Assembly (NCBI GenBank): GCA_013314865.1
Contig: JABUEV010000099.1
Coordinates: 1 to 7,884 of the forward strand
Length of the DNA stretch: 7,884 bases
DNA from: Bacteroidales bacterium
GTDB taxonomy: Bacteria; Bacteroidota; Bacteroidia; Bacteroidales; VadinHA17
Direction: 5' to 3'
Below the pieces are notes generated by a model. That model was not told where the DNA came from. It saw only the letters and a list, made by a program, of their open reading frames with translations, and did not search any database. Below are positions 5,648-7,884 of the stretch, piece after piece. The position numbers and the translations under genes are program-made. Within the stretch, counting starts at the first letter, position 1, and every line of letters starts with the position of its first letter.

Positions 5648-5677
5648 GTTCATTTTTTGGGCGAGCAAAAAATGAAC
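5648..5677. repeat. Perfect 12-bp hairpin with A/T-runs
   Basis: GTTCATTTTTTG and CAAAAAATGAAC (5648-5659, 5666-5677) pair perfectly around GGCGAG. A second, overlapping pairing is CGCCC with GGGCG (5636-5640, 5659-5663), so two exclusive folds exist. The stem is AT-rich and has no following T-run, so it is not a standard intrinsic terminator. Hairpins of this look occur between genes in several Bacteroidota as I remember them, suggesting a dispersed repeat. Confidence 0.7.
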
Positions 5678-5712
5678 AAACAATAATAAATCAATATTTA
5701 ACAAAAATCGAG

Positions 5713-5720
5713 TAATTTTG
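5713..5720 (+). promoter_or_regulatory. Likely -7 promoter element for the permease gene
   Basis: TAATTTTG is an exact match to TAnnTTTG and lies 22 bases before the TTG start codon, which would give a leader of about 15 bases. A clear TTG at the -33 position is not seen (AT-rich there). It would separate expression of the permease-ribB pair from the START-like gene. Confidence 0.55.
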
Positions 5721-5742
5721 CACTCTGAAAAATCGCACGACT

Positions 5743-7263
5743 TTGAAAAAGCTCGATAAATTCGTACTTAAATCCTTTACAGGACCTTTGATCCTGACCT
5801 TCTTCATCGTGCTGATAATACTTATCCTGCAGTTTCTGTGGATGTATGTCGATGAACTCGCAGGAAAAGGTCTTGAAATAAAGATTCTCGCCGAACTGCT
5901 GTTCAATTTCTCACTCTCTTTCGTTCCGACCGCCCTGCCGCTGGCAATTCTCCTTGCAGCACTGATGACATTCGGAAACATGGGGGAATTCAGCGAACTG
6001 ACTGCACTGAAATCTTCAGGAATCCCACTTCACAGAATTATGCGACCCCTCATCATATTGATTGCCTTCATTTCTGTAATTTCCTTCTTCTTCTCAAACA
6101 ACGTGCTTCCTTATGCAAACCGTAAGGCAAGAACCCTGCTGTATGACATACGCCGTAAACGACCCGATATAAATATCCAGGCAGGAACATTCAATAACGA
6201 CATAGAAGGCTTCAGCATTAAGATAACATCCAAGGATCCGGAAACAAACAGGCTCGACAGACTGTTTATCTATGACCACAGGGATAACAGGGGAAACACA
6301 TCAGTAACTTATGCCGATTCAGGTTATATGAGAATAACACCCGATGAGACAGCTCTTATCATGGTGCTTTATAACGGATATTCCTATACTGACCTCGATG
6401 AAAAGAACGTTACAGCATCGGAAAGAAAATATCCCTTCAGAAAAGACATCTTTAAAGAACAGACTATCGTTCTCCCGCTAAGCGGATTCGACCTCGAAAG
6501 AAGCGAAATAGACCTGTTCAAATCAAACTCGGCAATGTTAAATATTTCACAGCTGACATACTTCATTGACTCGCTGAACAACAGGTACAATACAAGGGTT
6601 GATATTCAGCTCAATGAGTTCAACAACACAAAACTCTACACAGAAAGATATTTTGCCGAAAAGAGTCACCCCGAAAGAATAGCTTTCTCAACAAAAATTC
6701 AGGGTGGTGAGAAAATCACTCTCAATGCCAGGAAAGCCTTTGACACACTATCGATAATTGATAAAAGAACCGTAATAGGTGTTGCAATTCAAAATCTCAA
6801 GGATGGTTCAAACTATCTGATGCAGAAAAAAGAATCACTCCAGTCGGAGGTGCGACATATTAAACGGTACGAAGTGGACTGGCACAGGAAATTCACTCTA
6901 TCCTTTGCCTGCCTGGTTTTCTTTTTTATCGGAGCTCCGCTCGGAGCAATAATAAGAAAAGGCGGACTGGGCACCCCGGCCGTGATCTCAATTCTTTTTT
7001 TCGTGGTATGGTATGTAATTTCTCTTTCAGGGGAAAAACTGGTTGAGGAAAATCTTGTAAGCACTTTTGCAGGAATGTGGGCAGCTTCATACATTCTCCT
7101 GCCTGCCGGCCTGTTCCTTACATATAAGGCATCAACAGATTCTGTGATAATGAATGTTGATACGTACCTGGCATTCTTTAAAAAAATCAAGGATTACCTG
7201 TACCGTATCATAATAATGGGAACAAGGAGAAATCCTGCTTTTGAAAACAATATAACTGATTAG
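5743..7263 (+). CDS. LptF/LptG family lipopolysaccharide export permease (YjgP/YjgQ)
   Basis: This 506-residue inner-membrane protein has the LptF/LptG layout: three N-terminal membrane helices (about 14-36, 56-78, 101-120), a periplasmic beta-jellyroll region (about 130-375), and three C-terminal helices (about 384-404, 412-430, 443-461). After helix 2 comes '[22 protein letters not shown]' (81-102), the cytoplasmic coupling segment that contacts the ATPase LptB in this family, and '[18 protein letters not shown]' (395-412) is the matching conserved C-terminal motif. Together with LptB, such proteins extract lipopolysaccharide from the inner membrane and pass it to LptC/LptA. LptF and LptG cannot be told apart here. 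The start is TTG at 5743: the frame has a stop at 5713 and no ATG before the conserved '[14 protein letters not shown]'. Its stop lies 2 bases before ribB, so the two are probably cotranscribed. Confidence 0.93.
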   Translation: MKKLDKFVLKSFTGPLILTFFIVLIILILQFLWMYVDELAGKGLEIKILAELLFNFSLSFVPTALPLAILLAALMTFGNMGEFSELTALKSSGIPLHRIMRPLIILIAFISVISFFFSNNVLPYANRKARTLLYDIRRKRPDINIQAGTFNNDIEGFSIKITSKDPETNRLDRLFIYDHRDNRGNTSVTYADSGYMRITPDETALIMVLYNGYSYTDLDEKNVTASERKYPFRKDIFKEQTIVLPLSGFDLERSEIDLFKSNSAMLNISQLTYFIDSLNNRYNTRVDIQLNEFNNTKLYTERYFAEKSHPERIAFSTKIQGGEKITLNARKAFDTLSIIDKRTVIGVAIQNLKDGSNYLMQKKESLQSEVRHIKRYEVDWHRKFTLSFACLVFFFIGAPLGAIIRKGGLGTPAVISILFFVVWYVISLSGEKLVEENLVSTFAGMWAASYILLPAGLFLTYKASTDSVIMNVDTYLAFFKKIKDYLYRIIIMGTRRNPAFENNITD

Positions 7264-7265
7264 CG

Positions 7266-7884
7266 ATGAACGATACAGAACGGAAGTCAGATGAAATTAA
7301 GTTCAATACAATAGAGGAAGCCATTGAGGATATAAGGAGAGGCAAGCTTCTGATAGTGGTGGATGATGAAGACAGGGAAAATGAAGGTGATTTTATTTGT
7401 TCTGCTGAGCTTATTACACCGGAGATAGTAAATTTTATGGCCAAACATGGCCGCGGACTTATCTGTGTTGCTTTACCCGAGGAACGCTGTGAGGAACTGG
7501 AACTCGACCTGATGGTTGGCAATAATACTTCTCTGCATGAAACACAATTCACAGTTTCAGTCGATCTTCTCAGTAAAGAAACATCGACCGGAGTCTCGGC
7601 GAAGGACAGGGCGCTGACAATAAAGGCACTTGTAGATCCTGCTACAAAACCATCCGATCTTGGGCGGCCCGGGCATATCTTCCCGCTGAAATCCAAGGCA
7701 AAAGGTGTGTTAAGGCGTGCCGGCCATACAGAAGCCGTTGTGGATCTTACAAGACTTGCCGGATTGAAACCCGGAGGAGCTCTCGTCGAAATAATGAATG
7801 ACGACGGTACAATGGCACGCCTCCCTGATCTTCAAAAGCTCAGGGAGAGGTTCGGCATTAAACTGATAGCAATACGAGACCTGA
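7266..7884 (+). CDS. ribB: 3,4-dihydroxy-2-butanone 4-phosphate synthase (RibB, or N-terminus of RibBA), 3' truncated
   Basis: The protein (206 residues visible, cut by the window end) converts ribulose 5-phosphate to 3,4-dihydroxy-2-butanone 4-phosphate plus formate, the four-carbon precursor in riboflavin synthesis. The characteristic motifs are in order: '[10 protein letters not shown]' (33-42, acidic metal-binding residues incl. Glu38), '[10 protein letters not shown]' (61-70), 'TQFTVSVD' (93-100), '[10 protein letters not shown]' (107-116), 'RPGHIFPL' (134-141), and '[12 protein letters not shown]' (150-161, His154 metal ligand), then '[11 protein letters not shown]' (175-185). No catalytic residue seems missing. 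The usual RibB domain ends near here. Many Bacteroidota fuse it to GTP cyclohydrolase II (RibBA, about 400 residues), so the frame may go on; the window cannot show which. ATG at 7266 is chosen because it starts just 2 bases after the permease stop. Confidence 0.95.
   Translation, partial: MNDTERKSDEIKFNTIEEAIEDIRRGKLLIVVDDEDRENEGDFICSAELITPEIVNFMAKHGRGLICVALPEERCEELELDLMVGNNTSLHETQFTVSVDLLSKETSTGVSAKDRALTIKALVDPATKPSDLGRPGHIFPLKSKAKGVLRRAGHTEAVVDLTRLAGLKPGGALVEIMNDDGTMARLPDLQKLRERFGIKLIAIRDL

Noticed and set aside
7208..7696. 162-codon open frame on the - strand
   Set aside because: It lies opposite ribB, which has all its family motifs; the - strand translation is serine-rich low-complexity sequence, the usual shadow.

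Overview
The window looks like a piece of a Bacteroidota chromosome, probably Bacteroidales-like. Several things point that way: two sites matching the group's TAnnTTTG promoter element, little or no Shine-Dalgarno sequence before the starts, a signal peptide ending in the typical 'TAQ', and a START-like gene, an LptF/LptG permease and a RibB gene in a form familiar from this phylum. The taxonomic call is inference from gene content and signals; no rRNA is present.

Left part (1-2251, + strand): three genes in a row for the cell envelope. A 5'-truncated gene resembling the C-terminal beta-barrel of YjbH overlaps, by ATGA, a predicted lipoprotein of unknown family. After 87 bases comes a small secreted protein that matches the N-terminal part of YjbH. 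Together they look like a divided, rearranged YjbH-type exopolysaccharide/outer-membrane module. Next (2435-3439) is a secreted GH43-like glycosidase whose usual acid Glu position appears to be Asp. A convergent 129-residue hypothetical gene lies on the - strand (3520-3909).

Centre (3910-5050): about 900 bases without a convincing protein gene, leading to a CAU-anticodon tRNA on the - strand (4807-4880). The tRNA has a good promoter (4988-5018), a leader of roughly 100 nt containing tandem CCTCCG hairpin repeats, and a strong hairpin directly after its 3' end. Beyond that lie two diverged copies of a roughly 95-base module that starts with a fragment of the tRNA T-arm sequence. This is the most structured non-coding part of the window.

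Right part (5090-7884, + strand): a START-like domain protein, then a non-coding spacer with two strong inverted repeats (5548-5635 and 5648-5677), then an LptF/LptG-family lipopolysaccharide export permease with a TTG start. It is followed after 2 bases by ribB (or ribBA), which runs off the window. These are conserved housekeeping genes.

I found no CRISPR array, transposase, integrase or recognisable defence system. The points most worth following up are the split YjbH/lipoprotein locus, the tRNA-fragment repeat cluster and the long inverted repeat before the permease gene.
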